Of a stretch of DNA of 64,000 bases, positions 8,864 through 17,892 are shown one piece after another. The notes under the pieces are model-generated. The model was not told the origin of the DNA, searched no databases, and saw nothing but the letters and a program-made list of their open reading frames with translations. The stretch covers positions 4,279,501 to 4,343,500 of the forward strand of contig NZ_CP050440.1 in NCBI RefSeq assembly GCF_011769525.1, in the 5' to 3' direction. Made by a program: the position numbers and the translations under genes. The DNA comes from Tolypothrix sp. PCC 7910. Lineage in GTDB: Bacteria > Cyanobacteriota > Cyanobacteriia > Cyanobacteriales > Nostocaceae. Position 1 is the first letter of the stretch. Every line of letters starts with the position of its first letter.

Positions 8864-9637
8864 TCACAATTTATTTTTAGATATTGTATAAATTTCTGGT
8901 AGCTGCCACCAAGGAATATGGGGATATTCGTGATGTTCTTTGTGGTAGCCAAAATGATAGCAAGTAATAAATGACCACCACATTGGACGGTCAATCGTTT
9001 GGGCGTTGTGAGGCGCAATATAACCACCTATAGGCTGCTTGTGAGGTATAAAAGTCCCAAAATAAAATAATTGTAATGAACTAAAAAGTGATGGTAGTGC
9101 CCAAAAGTAATTTAAATTAGCAGCAGGTATGCGAAGTAGATGAAGAAGAATTCTATAGATAATAACTATAGAAATAATCTGTCTCCAACTCCCATAACTT
9201 TTCATAAAATGAAAATACCAAGCAATGAAATTCTCATGTTTACCATCATGAAAATCGGGATCTAACTCACCAGCAGGATGCTGATGGTGTAGCCAATGCT
9301 TTTTTAATAGTTTTTGATATGGTAATAATCCATAAAGTTTTAAACATAATGAACCAACAAAATGATTAATTTTAGGATAATTAGGCAATACTAACCCATG
9401 CATTGCATCATGAGCTGTAATAAATAAACCCGTGTATAAAAATGTTTGCCAAATTATAAATGACAACAATATCAAAATATTGCACTTAGAGAAATCAAGC
9501 CACAGTAAGAAAATCTGGCTAATAGCCCATAGGATAATAATGAAAATAGCAATTAAAAGTCCCTCAAACTGAAATTTACTTCTGAATTCTGGAATAAAAT
9601 TCTTTTCAAGATTAGGTGCTTGTTCTAACTGAATCAT
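8864..9637 (-). CDS. crtW: Beta-carotene ketolase, CrtW type
   Basis: 257 residues from ATG at 9637; the frame extends further upstream to a TTG at 9679, but the MIQLEQ start matches how I remember Nostoc CrtW proteins beginning. CrtW is a membrane di-iron oxygenase that adds keto groups to the beta-ionone rings of beta-carotene, giving echinenone and canthaxanthin. The histidine clusters expected for the family are present: HDAMH, HWLHHQHP, and HKEHHEYPH near the C-terminus, with hydrophobic helices between them. It is transcribed alone and convergent with the membrane protein pair. The alternative, a generic fatty acid desaturase, is less likely given the close match of the spacing and the YCHFGYHKEHHEYPHIPWW-type ending. 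Confidence 0.88.
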   Translation of the reverse strand: MIQLEQAPNLEKNFIPEFRSKFQFEGLLIAIFIIILWAISQIFLLWLDFSKCNILILLSFIIWQTFLYTGLFITAHDAMHGLVLPNYPKINHFVGSLCLKLYGLLPYQKLLKKHWLHHQHPAGELDPDFHDGKHENFIAWYFHFMKSYGSWRQIISIVIIYRILLHLLRIPAANLNYFWALPSLFSSLQLFYFGTFIPHKQPIGGYIAPHNAQTIDRPMWWSFITCYHFGYHKEHHEYPHIPWWQLPEIYTISKNKL

Positions 9638-10405
9638 GCTTTTACTCCATATAGCATTCAGGTAAAAAATCAATAGCAAAGACAGGGATCAAAAAATTAC
9701 CTATCTAAATAATTACGCAAGTGCCAGAAAAATGAAAGTTTTTTCTATATAGTCAGGGTCTCACCCTTATTTTCAGAGCTAAAATCCTTAGTCCAGAGTG
9801 CAAATAATATAAAATCACTAACTAAAAGCTTTACTAGTGCTGAGAATTTAGCACTTGGCAGCAAGCAATCAATGCATATTTAATATTTATTAAGATAAGT
9901 TAAATATTACACATATAACTACCAAATTGGAAAATTTCTAACTAAAAAATATACTATCGCTTTTTTGACAAGGGGCAGAGACGCGATTCACTACGTATCA
10001 ACAAGCAGGGGGGAGAAGTAAACTATTCTCTCTCGTAAATTGAATAATTTATTTTCATAAGCCCCTTAAATATATTTCATCAATTAAATATCAATACTAT
10101 TAGGGCTTACGCAAGTACTCTTTTGTCATTGCGACCAAAACGTAGTTTAGGGCAGTAATCCCATAGTTTTTGGTGATTACTTCGCTGCGTTCGTAATGAC
10201 GTAAAATCGTAGTTATTGCATCAGATCTGACTATATTACTATACATAATTATATTTTATTAGCGAACTCAAGTATATCTTAAATAAGAATATATTTAGAG
10301 AGATAAAATTTAAAATCTAGCGTAAGTCAGAAGCATTCAAAAAATATTTTTGACAAACTAAGTTGTAATTACTAATAGCAACTGAAGATTTTCTCTTTAA
10401 AAATT
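9638..10405. other. Long AT-rich gap with a decayed MITE (about 10102-10205)
   Basis: No gene was recognised in 768 bp. At 10102 the sequence AGGGCTTACGCAA begins a block that includes TTGTCATTGCGA, GTAATCCCATAG and TCGCTGCGTTCGTAATGAC. The same block structure is found at 61200-61318. The right end is decayed. At 9981-9995 there is a fragment of the GACGCGATTCA palindrome family. The promoter of the SDR gene at 10406 must be in the last part. Confidence 0.5.
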
Positions 10406-11230
10406 ATGGCTCCTACTGTTTTAATTACAGGTGCTTCCCAAGGTATCGGTAAAGCCACTGCTCTTTTATTTGCTCGCAAAGGCTACAATTTGGTATTGAC
10501 ATCCCGTCAGCATGAGAACTTGCAAGCAGTTGCACAAGAGATCCAAAGCTTTAGTAGTACAACACCATTGATTGTACCTTGTGATGTTAAAGAACCATCT
10601 CAGGTAAGTACACTAGTGGAGAAATCACTAGCTCATTATGGTTATATCGACATACTTGTAAATAATGCAGGTATCTATGCATCTGGGCCAGTTGAGCAGT
10701 TTTCTCTGAGTGATTGGCATCAGGTATTAGACACTAACTTATGGGGATATATTCACACAATTGAAGCTTTACTACCTCATTTTTTAGAACGAGGTAGTGG
10801 AACCATAGTTAATGTCAGTTCCATTGGTGGTAAAGTACCAACTGCTTATTTAGTTCCCTATTGTACTAGTAAGTTTGCTGTGACTGGATTAACAGAAGCA
10901 CTAGAAGCAGAATTAAAGCCTAAAAATATTCTTGTGTGTGGCATTTATCCGAATTTAATCAAGAGTAATTTTTTAGATAAGGCTGTTTTTCGGGGTAACA
11001 ACGAGCAAGACTTACAACAACGTCGCGAACAGCTACAAAATGTTGTACAAAATCCTGTAGTAGAAAAACCTGAAGATGTGGCAGATGCTATATGGAATGC
11101 AGTCCAAAATCAAAAGACTGAAGTAATGGTTGGTTCAGCTAATTTTTCACAGACTGTTTATCGTTGGTTTCCTGGTTTTACAAAGTGGGTTTCTCGACAA
11201 GTATTGAAGAATCAAGATGTTTCCCATTGA
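10406..11230 (+). CDS. SDR family oxidoreductase (classical short-chain dehydrogenase)
   Basis: 274 residues. The Rossmann cofactor motif TGASQGIG is at residues 8-15, the NNAG motif at 86-89, the catalytic Ser at 138/139 (NVSSIGG), and the YxxxK motif at Tyr152/Lys156 (YCTSK). It is therefore a complete classical SDR using NAD(P)H. The C-terminal extension (FSQTVYRWFPGFTKWVSRQVL) is amphipathic and might touch membranes. Substrate cannot be told from the sequence and the neighbours give no pathway. Start ATG 10406. Confidence 0.88.
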   Translation: MAPTVLITGASQGIGKATALLFARKGYNLVLTSRQHENLQAVAQEIQSFSSTTPLIVPCDVKEPSQVSTLVEKSLAHYGYIDILVNNAGIYASGPVEQFSLSDWHQVLDTNLWGYIHTIEALLPHFLERGSGTIVNVSSIGGKVPTAYLVPYCTSKFAVTGLTEALEAELKPKNILVCGIYPNLIKSNFLDKAVFRGNNEQDLQQRREQLQNVVQNPVVEKPEDVADAIWNAVQNQKTEVMVGSANFSQTVYRWFPGFTKWVSRQVLKNQDVSH

Positions 11231-11355
11231 GTAAACACACTAATTAAAAGAAGCGAAAAATTTGTTATGAACTAAATTTGTAAATCCTCAGCGTTGAAAA
11301 TTTCTAAACAACAGAATTCTGTGAGGAGGAGCAAAATTGAATATGTACTTTGGCA

Positions 11356-12156
11356 CTAAAAGCTATTAAATCTTAGCTCTAACGTGCCACTACTCCCTCT
11401 ATAAGGGGGAATCGTTGAATTATTTTTTTCCCTTGAGTTTTCTGGAGGTTTAGGTATTAAGGTGGCGCTAGGAGTGGGAATTGCGTTTTGTGATGATGGT
11501 GGATTGATAGTCGCTAATTCTTCTTGTAATACTTTCTTATAAATCCTGGGCAAGGCGCTACTAATAGAATTAGTTTCTATGCCGTATCCTAAGCTTGTCC
11601 AAGTGGGAGATAATCGCCGTAAAACATCATTCAACTTACCTTGATGCAGCAGTTGTGAAATATTAATTCCCCAAAATTGAGAGTCGCTCAACCAACGGTA
11701 AACTACCACATCTTGATATTCAGCCTCAAAACTATAAGAAACCCAAAACATAAACTGTGTCGGCTTGGGATGATAGCGGGGAGCAATTTGAAACCAAGTA
11801 TTGTTAATGATTTGATATCTACCCGCAGCAGTGGAGCAATTGCCTGTGTTAGGGCCAGTAACAATGGTGACGCATATTTGAGGATGACGGCTGAGGTCAT
11901 TAAACTGTTGACCACCATATAACAGCGAATAAGGGCGTTTACCACTGGCCTCACTAGCCGAGATAGTTCGCATTAAAGCACGAATGTAAGGATCGCCGCC
12001 TTTCATTACTAAAGGTGGTTGTTGACCTTCAAATGTGGGATCGGAAGGCGATCGCAAATCTCCAGTAATATACCACTGTAGCAAGTAGACGAAGCCAAGC
12101 AGCGCAGCTATTGGCCCAATTAATTTTTCTACGCCTTTAAATTTAAAGCCTTTCAG
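11356..12156 (-). CDS. Glycoside hydrolase, GH104/lambda-lysozyme-like, with probable CTG start
   Basis: The core (MRTISASEASGKRPYSLLYG, STAAGRYQIINNTWFQIAPRY) resembles lambda-endolysin-type lytic transglycosylases (GH104); the Glu in SASEAS would be the catalytic acid. These enzymes cleave the glycan chain of peptidoglycan. The first conventional start (TTG at 12084) would cut off a hydrophobic segment (LIGPIAALLGFVYLLQWYI). The frame stays open upstream to a stop at 12175-12177 with no ATG, GTG or TTG. A CTG at 12154-12156 is preceded at 7 nt by a strong AAGGAG, so I place the start there (266 residues, membrane-anchored). The C-terminal tail is Pro/Asn/Ser-rich. Confidence 0.65.
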   Translation of the reverse strand: MKGFKFKGVEKLIGPIAALLGFVYLLQWYITGDLRSPSDPTFEGQQPPLVMKGGDPYIRALMRTISASEASGKRPYSLLYGGQQFNDLSRHPQICVTIVTGPNTGNCSTAAGRYQIINNTWFQIAPRYHPKPTQFMFWVSYSFEAEYQDVVVYRWLSDSQFWGINISQLLHQGKLNDVLRRLSPTWTSLGYGIETNSISSALPRIYKKVLQEELATINPPSSQNAIPTPSATLIPKPPENSREKNNSTIPPYRGSSGTLELRFNSF

Positions 12157-12316
12157 AGTTTGACTCCTTAATCTTTAATCTTGTATCTAACAACAATGGC
12201 CTATGCACTAATTTCGGCAGAATTTAGCGCAGCAGTACTGTGTTCTGTTTTAACTTCTTAAATCAAAACTTTCTACAAATACTGGGGATTGGGAAAAAGC
12301 TAGGGGAAGCAGACTC

Positions 12317-12348
12317 TTGTAGAGACGCGATTAATCGCGTCTCTACAA
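12317..12348. repeat. Perfect 32-bp palindrome (TTGTAGAGACGCGATT and its complement)
   Basis: The two 16-bp halves are exact inverted copies. Related copies lie at 13884-13907, 13921-13944 and 39148-39177. It sits just beyond the 3' end of the SDR gene at 12353 and could form a hairpin in its transcript. Confidence 0.85.
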
Positions 12349-12352
12349 CTCT

Positions 12353-13012
12353 TCAAGCAACGTTAGTAAATAGTTCCCTAAAGTTTTTGGCAGTAGCCTC
12401 TGGTTTAGAAACAATTTCCAGAACTTTATTACGTGCAGTGGGTTCAAAAAGAGCTTCTACGCAAACCTGGGCAACTTTTTGCCGAGGAATGCTACCATCA
12501 AACAACGTATCAGCGCCCTGCATCACTATCGGATTAGAGTTATCTTCATTCTTCAAACCCCCAGGCCGCACAATCGTATAGATAAGGCCGCTTTTTTGAA
12601 GGTATTCCTCAGCTTGCTTTTTCCAAACTAAAATTAGCCAAAACAAATTTAGGGGATGGAACAACTGGGAAGTACACAAGGAAGAAACAAAGACAAAATG
12701 CTCAATCCCCTTCGCTTTAGCAGCATCTACTAAATTTTTAGTACCTTCAAAATCTACTTTATAGGGCCCAGTAGGATCAAAACTGGGTTTAGCACCAGTA
12801 GCACACAGTAATACTGTACTATCACCTAAAGCTTCTGTCAGGGTTTCGGGTTTTAACACATCACCTACTACCAACTGCGCCTCAGTGGGCAATATCTCCC
12901 TAGCTTTCTCAGTATCCCTGACTAAAGCACGGACGGGAATTTTGTGCGCTATGAGTTCTTGTACAATCCGGCGACCTGTCTCACCTGTTGCCCCTGCTAC
13001 AAATGCTTTCAT
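12353..13012 (-). CDS. Atypical SDR, NAD(P)-binding (NmrA/Tic62-like) protein
   Basis: 219 residues. The N-terminus has the glycine-rich dinucleotide motif GATGETG (residues 8-14) followed by RALVRD, which favours NADP(H). VVGDVLKPETL, VLLCATGA and HFVFVSS are the usual strands of atypical extended SDRs, and TIVRPGGL follows in the second half. The classical YxxxK pair is not obvious, so it may bind cofactor for a sensing or assembly role instead of catalysis. Homologous proteins in plastids and cyanobacteria are linked to membrane complexes, but nothing here fixes a function. Start ATG 13012. Confidence 0.8.
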   Translation of the reverse strand: MKAFVAGATGETGRRIVQELIAHKIPVRALVRDTEKAREILPTEAQLVVGDVLKPETLTEALGDSTVLLCATGAKPSFDPTGPYKVDFEGTKNLVDAAKAKGIEHFVFVSSLCTSQLFHPLNLFWLILVWKKQAEEYLQKSGLIYTIVRPGGLKNEDNSNPIVMQGADTLFDGSIPRQKVAQVCVEALFEPTARNKVLEIVSKPEATAKNFRELFTNVA

Positions 13013-13190
13013 GAGAAACGCTATCCTGGGAAACTAATATGTGATTGTTCAGTTCTTTATTGTAGTGATTCTACGAAGTTCATGACAGATTCATGAGGAT
13101 TCCGTCAAAATGGAATCTAAATGTAAAATGACCCACGTCAGCTGGGAACGATTAATATAGACCAACGCCAAAGGATGCAGGAACGCATTT

Positions 13191-13868
13191 ATGCTTTCAA
13201 GAAACGGCGAATATCAATCATTAGAAATAACAGAAACTGTTTTACCTGTAGCGTCCAGTGCCGCAGAAGCGGAGGATGCATTGTCAGGAGTCCCTGTAGC
13301 AATGCCTACAAAATTTTATGGTAGCTACAGTGACTGTATGGAAATGTATGCGCCAGCGGCAATGGTTGCAGAGTATCTTAATACTCACTCTTCCTGGTTT
13401 TCGCGTTGTGCTGAACCGATGAAAGTACAACCATTGGGGGAAAATGGCTACGCTTTAATCATTGGTCGTTTTGGCTCCTTTGGTTATGAAGTTGAGCCGA
13501 AAATAGGGTTAGAATTATTACCTGCTGATGCAGGTGTATACCGTATTCGTACTATTCCTATTCCTGATTATCAGTCGCCTGGTTATGACGTAGATTATCG
13601 AGCATCCCTACATTTAGTAGAAAATATATCTGACGTAACTGGTGATGTTACGGGGGTGACAAGAGTAGAATGGGAATTAGATTTGGTCGTGGAACTTCAC
13701 TTCCCTAGGTTCATTCAGCGCCTACCCAAGTCTTTAATTCAATCTACAGGCGATCGCGTACTCAACCAAATCGTTCGTCAAGTATCCCGTCGCTTAACTC
13801 GCAAAGTCCAAGAAGATTTTCATCAATCTTTTGGTATACCCTTTAATGCTGCTAAGAAAAAGCGGTAA
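13191..13868 (+). CDS. DUF1997 family protein
   Basis: 225 residues. The pattern of a SRPBCC-like fold fits the cyanobacterial/plastid DUF1997 family: PTKFYGSYSDCMEMYAP, a central beta-rich stretch (ENGYALIIGRFGSFGYEVEP), VEWELDLVVELHFPRF, and the final helix NQIVRQVSRRLTRKVQEDFH. No signal peptide or membrane segment. No function is established for the family that I know of; a lipid- or pigment-binding role would be speculation. Start ATG 13191; no clear operon partner. Confidence 0.75.
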   Translation: MLSRNGEYQSLEITETVLPVASSAAEAEDALSGVPVAMPTKFYGSYSDCMEMYAPAAMVAEYLNTHSSWFSRCAEPMKVQPLGENGYALIIGRFGSFGYEVEPKIGLELLPADAGVYRIRTIPIPDYQSPGYDVDYRASLHLVENISDVTGDVTGVTRVEWELDLVVELHFPRFIQRLPKSLIQSTGDRVLNQIVRQVSRRLTRKVQEDFHQSFGIPFNAAKKKR

Positions 13869-13883
13869 GTAGTCAAGAGTCAC

Positions 13884-14033
13884 ACAGACGCGATTAATTG
13901 CGTCTGTACAAGAGCCGCAAAGACAGGATTAATCGCGTCTGTACAAAGGTCAAGTGCAGGTAGAGAACAAAAGATTGAGCAAGTTACCTTGAAAGGGCTA
14001 ATCTTTGACTCTTGACCCTTGACCTTTGACCCT
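13884..14033. repeat. Palindromes of the GACGCGATTAATCGCGTC family and TTGACCC-type heptamers
   Basis: Two hairpin units lie back to back at 13884-13907 and 13921-13944 (ACAGACGCGATTAATTGCGT and AGACAGGATTAATCGCGTCT cores). They are followed by a degenerate array of CTTTGAC/TCTTGAC/CCTTGAC units up to the 3' end of the DUF4079 gene. Confidence 0.75.
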
Positions 14034-14036
14034 TAA

Positions 14037-14507
14037 CTATGCATTCGTCAAAATTCTTTGAACAATTTGCACACCAGTGACAGCCTGCCAAGCAAACAGC
14101 CCTAAAAGTGTGAAATTTAATAAAATATGAGTCATACGCGCCCAGTTTGCTCCTTTTTGCATATAAGGAGAAAGGGCAGCGGAAAATGCAATCAAACTAG
14201 TCATACCAAGGCCTGCTAGCAGGTGAGGGCCTACAAATAATTTGCCATTATTGATGTAGGTAACAGCCATCCCGCCAACCGCACCTGCTACCATCAAAGC
14301 CAAGAGTATAGATCCAATTTGATAATGTCTAATGTTATATCTACCTTTAATCAATTCTTTTTTCTCTTCACCCTGAGCATTTCTAGTACGCTGTACTTGT
14401 AGCCCCAGATAGGCAGCATATATGGAGATAGCCAATAATGCCCACATCATGATTGGGTGAAAGAAGTTCAGCCAATATTTAAATGATGGAGAAAGTTCCA
14501 AATTCAT
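14037..14507 (-). CDS. DUF4079 membrane protein
   Basis: 156 residues with four hydrophobic segments (about residues 15-33, 62-82, 93-111, 125-148). The cytochrome-b561-like spacing with single His residues (FHPIMMWALLA near residue 17, GRYNIRHYQIGSILL, VGPHLLAGLG, MTHILLNF) fits the DUF4079 family of cyanobacteria and plants. Whether the His residues bind haem is not known. Start ATG 14507. It is convergent with the DUF1997 gene and divergent from the ankyrin gene. Confidence 0.75.
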   Translation of the reverse strand: MNLELSPSFKYWLNFFHPIMMWALLAISIYAAYLGLQVQRTRNAQGEEKKELIKGRYNIRHYQIGSILLALMVAGAVGGMAVTYINNGKLFVGPHLLAGLGMTSLIAFSAALSPYMQKGANWARMTHILLNFTLLGLFAWQAVTGVQIVQRILTNA

Positions 14508-14710
14508 AGTGTTCCCGCCCGATTCTTAAATCTTCATAAAAATTAGCATAACTCTATTTCTCTGTATTGGCGGCAGAGAATAAAAAGATGCCGGTATCCC
14601 GAAATCTCAGCCCAGAATAGTGACTTAACCCCCTTGCAAAAGTGGATAAACAATCTCAGACTGAATTCTGGGGCTAGATCAATAAAAACTGCTAGTGCGG
14701 AATCTCATCA

Positions 14711-15994
14711 ATGACTGAAAACACTGATATGTTGCTGCTAGGAACTGCTAAAAGCGGTGATATCAAGCGGCTGGGGGCGCTACTGGCTGCTGGTGCTAAG
14801 GCGGACGTGTGCGATCGCGATGGTACTACACCGTTAATGTTTGCGGCTAATTTAGGGTACACCGAAATTGTGCGATCGCTTTTAGATGCTGGGGCAAATA
14901 TTAACCAACCCAGAAAGCGTTATCGCCTCACAGCTTTGATGCTGGCAGCTAGCGCCAATCAACTTGATATTGTGCAGCTACTAATATCTAGAGGTGCAAA
15001 TGTCAATGCCACAAATGAAGATGGCAGCACCGCCTTAATGGCAGCCGCACTTAAAGGTAATGTCGATGTAGTAAAAGCTTTACTGGCTGCTGGTGCTAAG
15101 TTGGACATTACTGATAAAGATGATGACACAGCCTTAAAGCTAGCAGTCAAGCAAGGACACGCAGCAGTTGTAGAAGCTTTCATTCAAAGCGGTGCAGATG
15201 TCAATATCCCAGATGAAGAAGGTGAGACACTGTTAATGATTGCGGTAGATTTAGGACATTTAGCAGTTGTGAAAACCTTACTGGCATCTGGCGCTGATGT
15301 GAATGTCAAAAATCAGGATGGAGGAACGGCACTAAGCGCCGCCGCCGCCGCTGGCAATATTGAAATAGTGACAGCTTTACTGGATAGAGACATCCAAATT
15401 AATCTCCAAGATTGTGATGGAGAAACAGCCCTGCACCTTGCTGTTGTGGAAGGTTATCTAGATGTAGTGCAAGCATTACTCAACCGAGGTGCAAATGTCC
15501 AAATTAGAAATAACTTGGGTGATACACCAATACTTGTAGCCGCTTTGCAGGGACATAGCCAAATTGTTGAGGCACTGCTGCGTAGTGGGGCAAAAGTTCA
15601 TGATAAAAATCTTGGTGAGATACCTTTAACATTAGCCGCATTCCAAGGTCATACCCAAACAGTCAAGGTGTTACTAGACTATGGCGCTGATGCCAATATC
15701 CCAGCAGAGGATGGTAAAACAGCTTTACTGAAAGCCACGCAACGCAACCACCCAGGGGTTTTGCAGTTACTGATAGCCAAGGGCGCTGATATTAATTTTC
15801 AAGACTCCGCTGGCGCAACAGCGTTAATGTGGGCAGCTTCCGGAGGTTTTCCTCAGTCTGTCAAGGTATTAATTCAAGGTAGTGCAGATTTGAACTTAAA
15901 AAATCGTGGTGGTTATACAGCCTTGATGATTGCCGAATTTAATGGGTTTAGAGAGATAGTGCGGAGTCTGCAAAAGGCTGGGGCGCAGGAGTAA
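14711..15994 (+). CDS. Ankyrin repeat protein
   Basis: 427 residues made almost entirely of about 12-13 ankyrin repeats of 33 residues, e.g. DGTTPLMFAANLGYTEIV followed by RSLLDAGANI. The first unit is a cap (MLLLGTAKSGDIKRLGALLAAG). There is no signal peptide, transmembrane segment or enzymatic domain, so it is probably a cytoplasmic protein-binding scaffold. Cyanobacteria carry several such proteins with unknown partners. Internal repeats are diverged at DNA level, so the gene is not a recent expansion. Start ATG 14711; stop followed by a composite heptamer array. Confidence 0.9.
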   Translation: MTENTDMLLLGTAKSGDIKRLGALLAAGAKADVCDRDGTTPLMFAANLGYTEIVRSLLDAGANINQPRKRYRLTALMLAASANQLDIVQLLISRGANVNATNEDGSTALMAAALKGNVDVVKALLAAGAKLDITDKDDDTALKLAVKQGHAAVVEAFIQSGADVNIPDEEGETLLMIAVDLGHLAVVKTLLASGADVNVKNQDGGTALSAAAAAGNIEIVTALLDRDIQINLQDCDGETALHLAVVEGYLDVVQALLNRGANVQIRNNLGDTPILVAALQGHSQIVEALLRSGAKVHDKNLGEIPLTLAAFQGHTQTVKVLLDYGADANIPAEDGKTALLKATQRNHPGVLQLLIAKGADINFQDSAGATALMWAASGGFPQSVKVLIQGSADLNLKNRGGYTALMIAEFNGFREIVRSLQKAGAQE

Positions 15995-16076
15995 ATTGGG
16001 GACTGGGGATTGGGGGACAAGGGGAAAATACCAATTACCAATGCCCAATGCCCCATGCCCCATGCCCCATATTTTT
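15993..16076. repeat. Composite heptamer cassette
   Basis: Plus-strand order is GGGGACT, GGGGATT, GGGGACAAGGGGAAAA, ATTACCA units, then CCCAATG/CCCCATG units: the same order and polarity as at 5429-5610. Confidence 0.85.
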
Positions 16077-16851
16077 GTGCCAATTTGTCATATTTTGGCT
16101 AGTTAATTGAGCTATGATTCCTTGATTAGTCTACAAGCAAAAAACTTTATTTGTGGGATCGCAGATCAAGCGCGATCGCTTTGTGATGGCAAATAATATT
16201 AATGATTGATTATCTTTAGGCTTATCAATAAACAGTAGTTTTTTAAAATTACTTGCAACTCTTAATTATGTTTAATTTTTATGATTTAGGGCTGGTCAAT
16301 AAATTTTACTATTTATATTTGACTGGATTGATAATATACCAATAAATCACAAAAAATGCAAGCCAAATAAGGCAAAATATTTTCTATATTTTTGAGATAT
16401 TAATACGTAATTCAATAAACCTTTACATCTGTTTTAACTAAGTTATAAACATAGAAATTTTATCTATCAAAAATTGACAGATATTAAAGAGAGCAAGAAT
16501 ATATTTTTGGCTCTGAAAGCTTTGCTGCACAAGAGTAAGGAAGAAATTGAAACACCAAGATAGAGGAGGCAAAACGCTTGCGCCTCAAGCTTATTAGAGA
16601 AGTAAAAATCAATCAGAAAATTTATTTTTTCTTCTTACCTTTTACCTTTTCTCTGCCTCGGCGTTTCCTACTGTGCTAGATGTACACAATATATAGTTTT
16701 TCGTTTTCAGGAAAAGTATTATAACGATCAGTTTTTATGTATCATACTGAACCAGAAAGTATACAACTCATACAAAACGTCGTATACACAGGTATTCTTA
16801 GAATTACAGGCGAAATAAAAATTTTCAATTTAACTGAGGAGAAATCTAGTA
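16077..16851. other. Long AT-rich gap upstream of the CobE-like gene
   Basis: 775 bp without a convincing gene on either strand. A weak hairpin (GAGGC...GCCTC) is at 16566-16586. I looked for the conserved B12-box of a cobalamin riboswitch before the CobE-like gene and did not find it. The last 30 bp contain the ribosome site GAGGAG for the GTG start at 16852. Confidence 0.45.
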
Positions 16852-17454
16852 GTGAATGATAAAATGCCCAAATTACAAAGGCAGTCACAACACTTCTGGG
16901 TAGGATTTGGTTGTCAAAAAGGTGTATCGAGAAAGTTGATTGAGATGGCAATTGAGCACGTGTTTAGAGAAAATCAACTTAACCAAAGTGCGTTAGCCAA
17001 AGGCTTTGGCGGAGCCATCGCAGGTCTTGCTACCATCAACAATAAAGCTTCAGAAGTCAGTTTAGGAGAATTTTGCCAGCTACGCAATTTTTCTTTAAAA
17101 ACATATCCCGCAGAAATTCTCCGGCTTGTCTGTGTTCCTAACCCAGCCGAAAAGACAGCTAAAACAATGGGAACTCCTAGCGTAGCGGAAGCAGCAGCTA
17201 TGCTCGCAGCAGCTAATATCGATTGGCAATCAACAATAGCCACCCAGATAGGAGAAAGTGAGGAGCGATTTTCAAACCATCAGTCTCTACAGTTGAATGC
17301 ACATTCATTAAACCTCACTCCTTATTTGATTGATATTGGAGTCAGGTGCTTAGTGCCAAAACAAATTTTTCGGTTACATGGTGAACCCGGGGCGGTGACA
17401 ATAGCCGTAGCAACTCTTATTCAACCACTCTCAAAAAATAATTCAGCACGCTAG
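16852..17454 (+). CDS. Cobalamin biosynthesis protein, CobE / CbiG C-terminal type
   Basis: 200 residues from a GTG start at 16852, with GAGGAG about 9 nt upstream. The N-terminal half has the CobE/CbiG-C pattern: WVGFGCQKGVSRKLIEMAI, LATINNKASEVSL, AAEI-like YPAEIL, and GTPSVAEAAAMLAA. In anaerobic-type B12 synthesis CbiG opens the delta-lactone ring of cobalt-precorrin-5A; the stand-alone CobE form has the C-terminal domain only. The C-terminal ~60 residues are not familiar. A second B12 gene lies at 19978. Its 3' end overlaps the convergent gene at 17417 by 38 bp. Confidence 0.75.
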   Translation: MNDKMPKLQRQSQHFWVGFGCQKGVSRKLIEMAIEHVFRENQLNQSALAKGFGGAIAGLATINNKASEVSLGEFCQLRNFSLKTYPAEILRLVCVPNPAEKTAKTMGTPSVAEAAAMLAAANIDWQSTIATQIGESEERFSNHQSLQLNAHSLNLTPYLIDIGVRCLVPKQIFRLHGEPGAVTIAVATLIQPLSKNNSAR

Positions 17455-17770
17455 AAACAATCGCTAACACAATTGAACCCAACAAAGCAGGTACAAAGCC
17501 TTTAATTTCAAAACCCGAACCAGGAGTTAGGCCACTAGCTAACCACAGAGTTAGAGCATTGATCACAAAGCTAAATAAACCAAAAGTCAGTAAAGTAATC
17601 GGAAATGCGAAAAACCGTAAAATTGGGCGAATAAAGCCGTTAACCAGTCCGATAACTACAGCAGCAATCAACGCCGCTACAAAACTCCTTACCTCGAACC
17701 CATAAACAATTCTCGAAGTAATCAATAAAGCTACCGCAGTAGCCAGCCAAGTTAATAAAAAGTGTTTCAT
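17417..17770 (-). CDS. Phage-holin-like (YvlD/PF04020-type) membrane protein
   Basis: 117 residues from ATG at 17770; the longer frame up to 17824 runs into repeat DNA and adds a low-complexity tail, so I reject it. Four hydrophobic segments (about residues 4-20, 29-47, 55-77, 92-112) and GLVNGFIRPILRF match the small holin-4 superfamily membrane proteins widely found in bacteria. Despite the name these chromosomal copies are not shown to lyse cells. Its last 38 bp overlap the 3' end of the CobE-like gene, which is convergent. Confidence 0.75.
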   Translation of the reverse strand: MKHFLLTWLATAVALLITSRIVYGFEVRSFVAALIAAVVIGLVNGFIRPILRFFAFPITLLTFGLFSFVINALTLWLASGLTPGSGFEIKGFVPALLGSIVLAIVSSVLNYFLRVVE

Positions 17771-17885
17771 ACGCAAGCTGTGAGGGAATAGAGGAGATGA
17801 GGGGGATGAGGGGGAAAGGAACAAGGGGACAAGGGGAAATAACTATGCCAATTACCCATTACCAATTACCCCATACCCATTTTCT
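17771..17885. repeat. Heptamer-type array (GAGGGGGAT / AAGGGGACA / ATTACCA)
   Basis: GGGATGAGGGGGATGAGGGG and ACAAGGGG units are followed by AATTACCC/ATTACCA/CCCATACCC units in the same order as the other composite cassettes. It separates two minus-strand genes. Confidence 0.75.
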
Positions 17886-17892
17886 TATTTAT

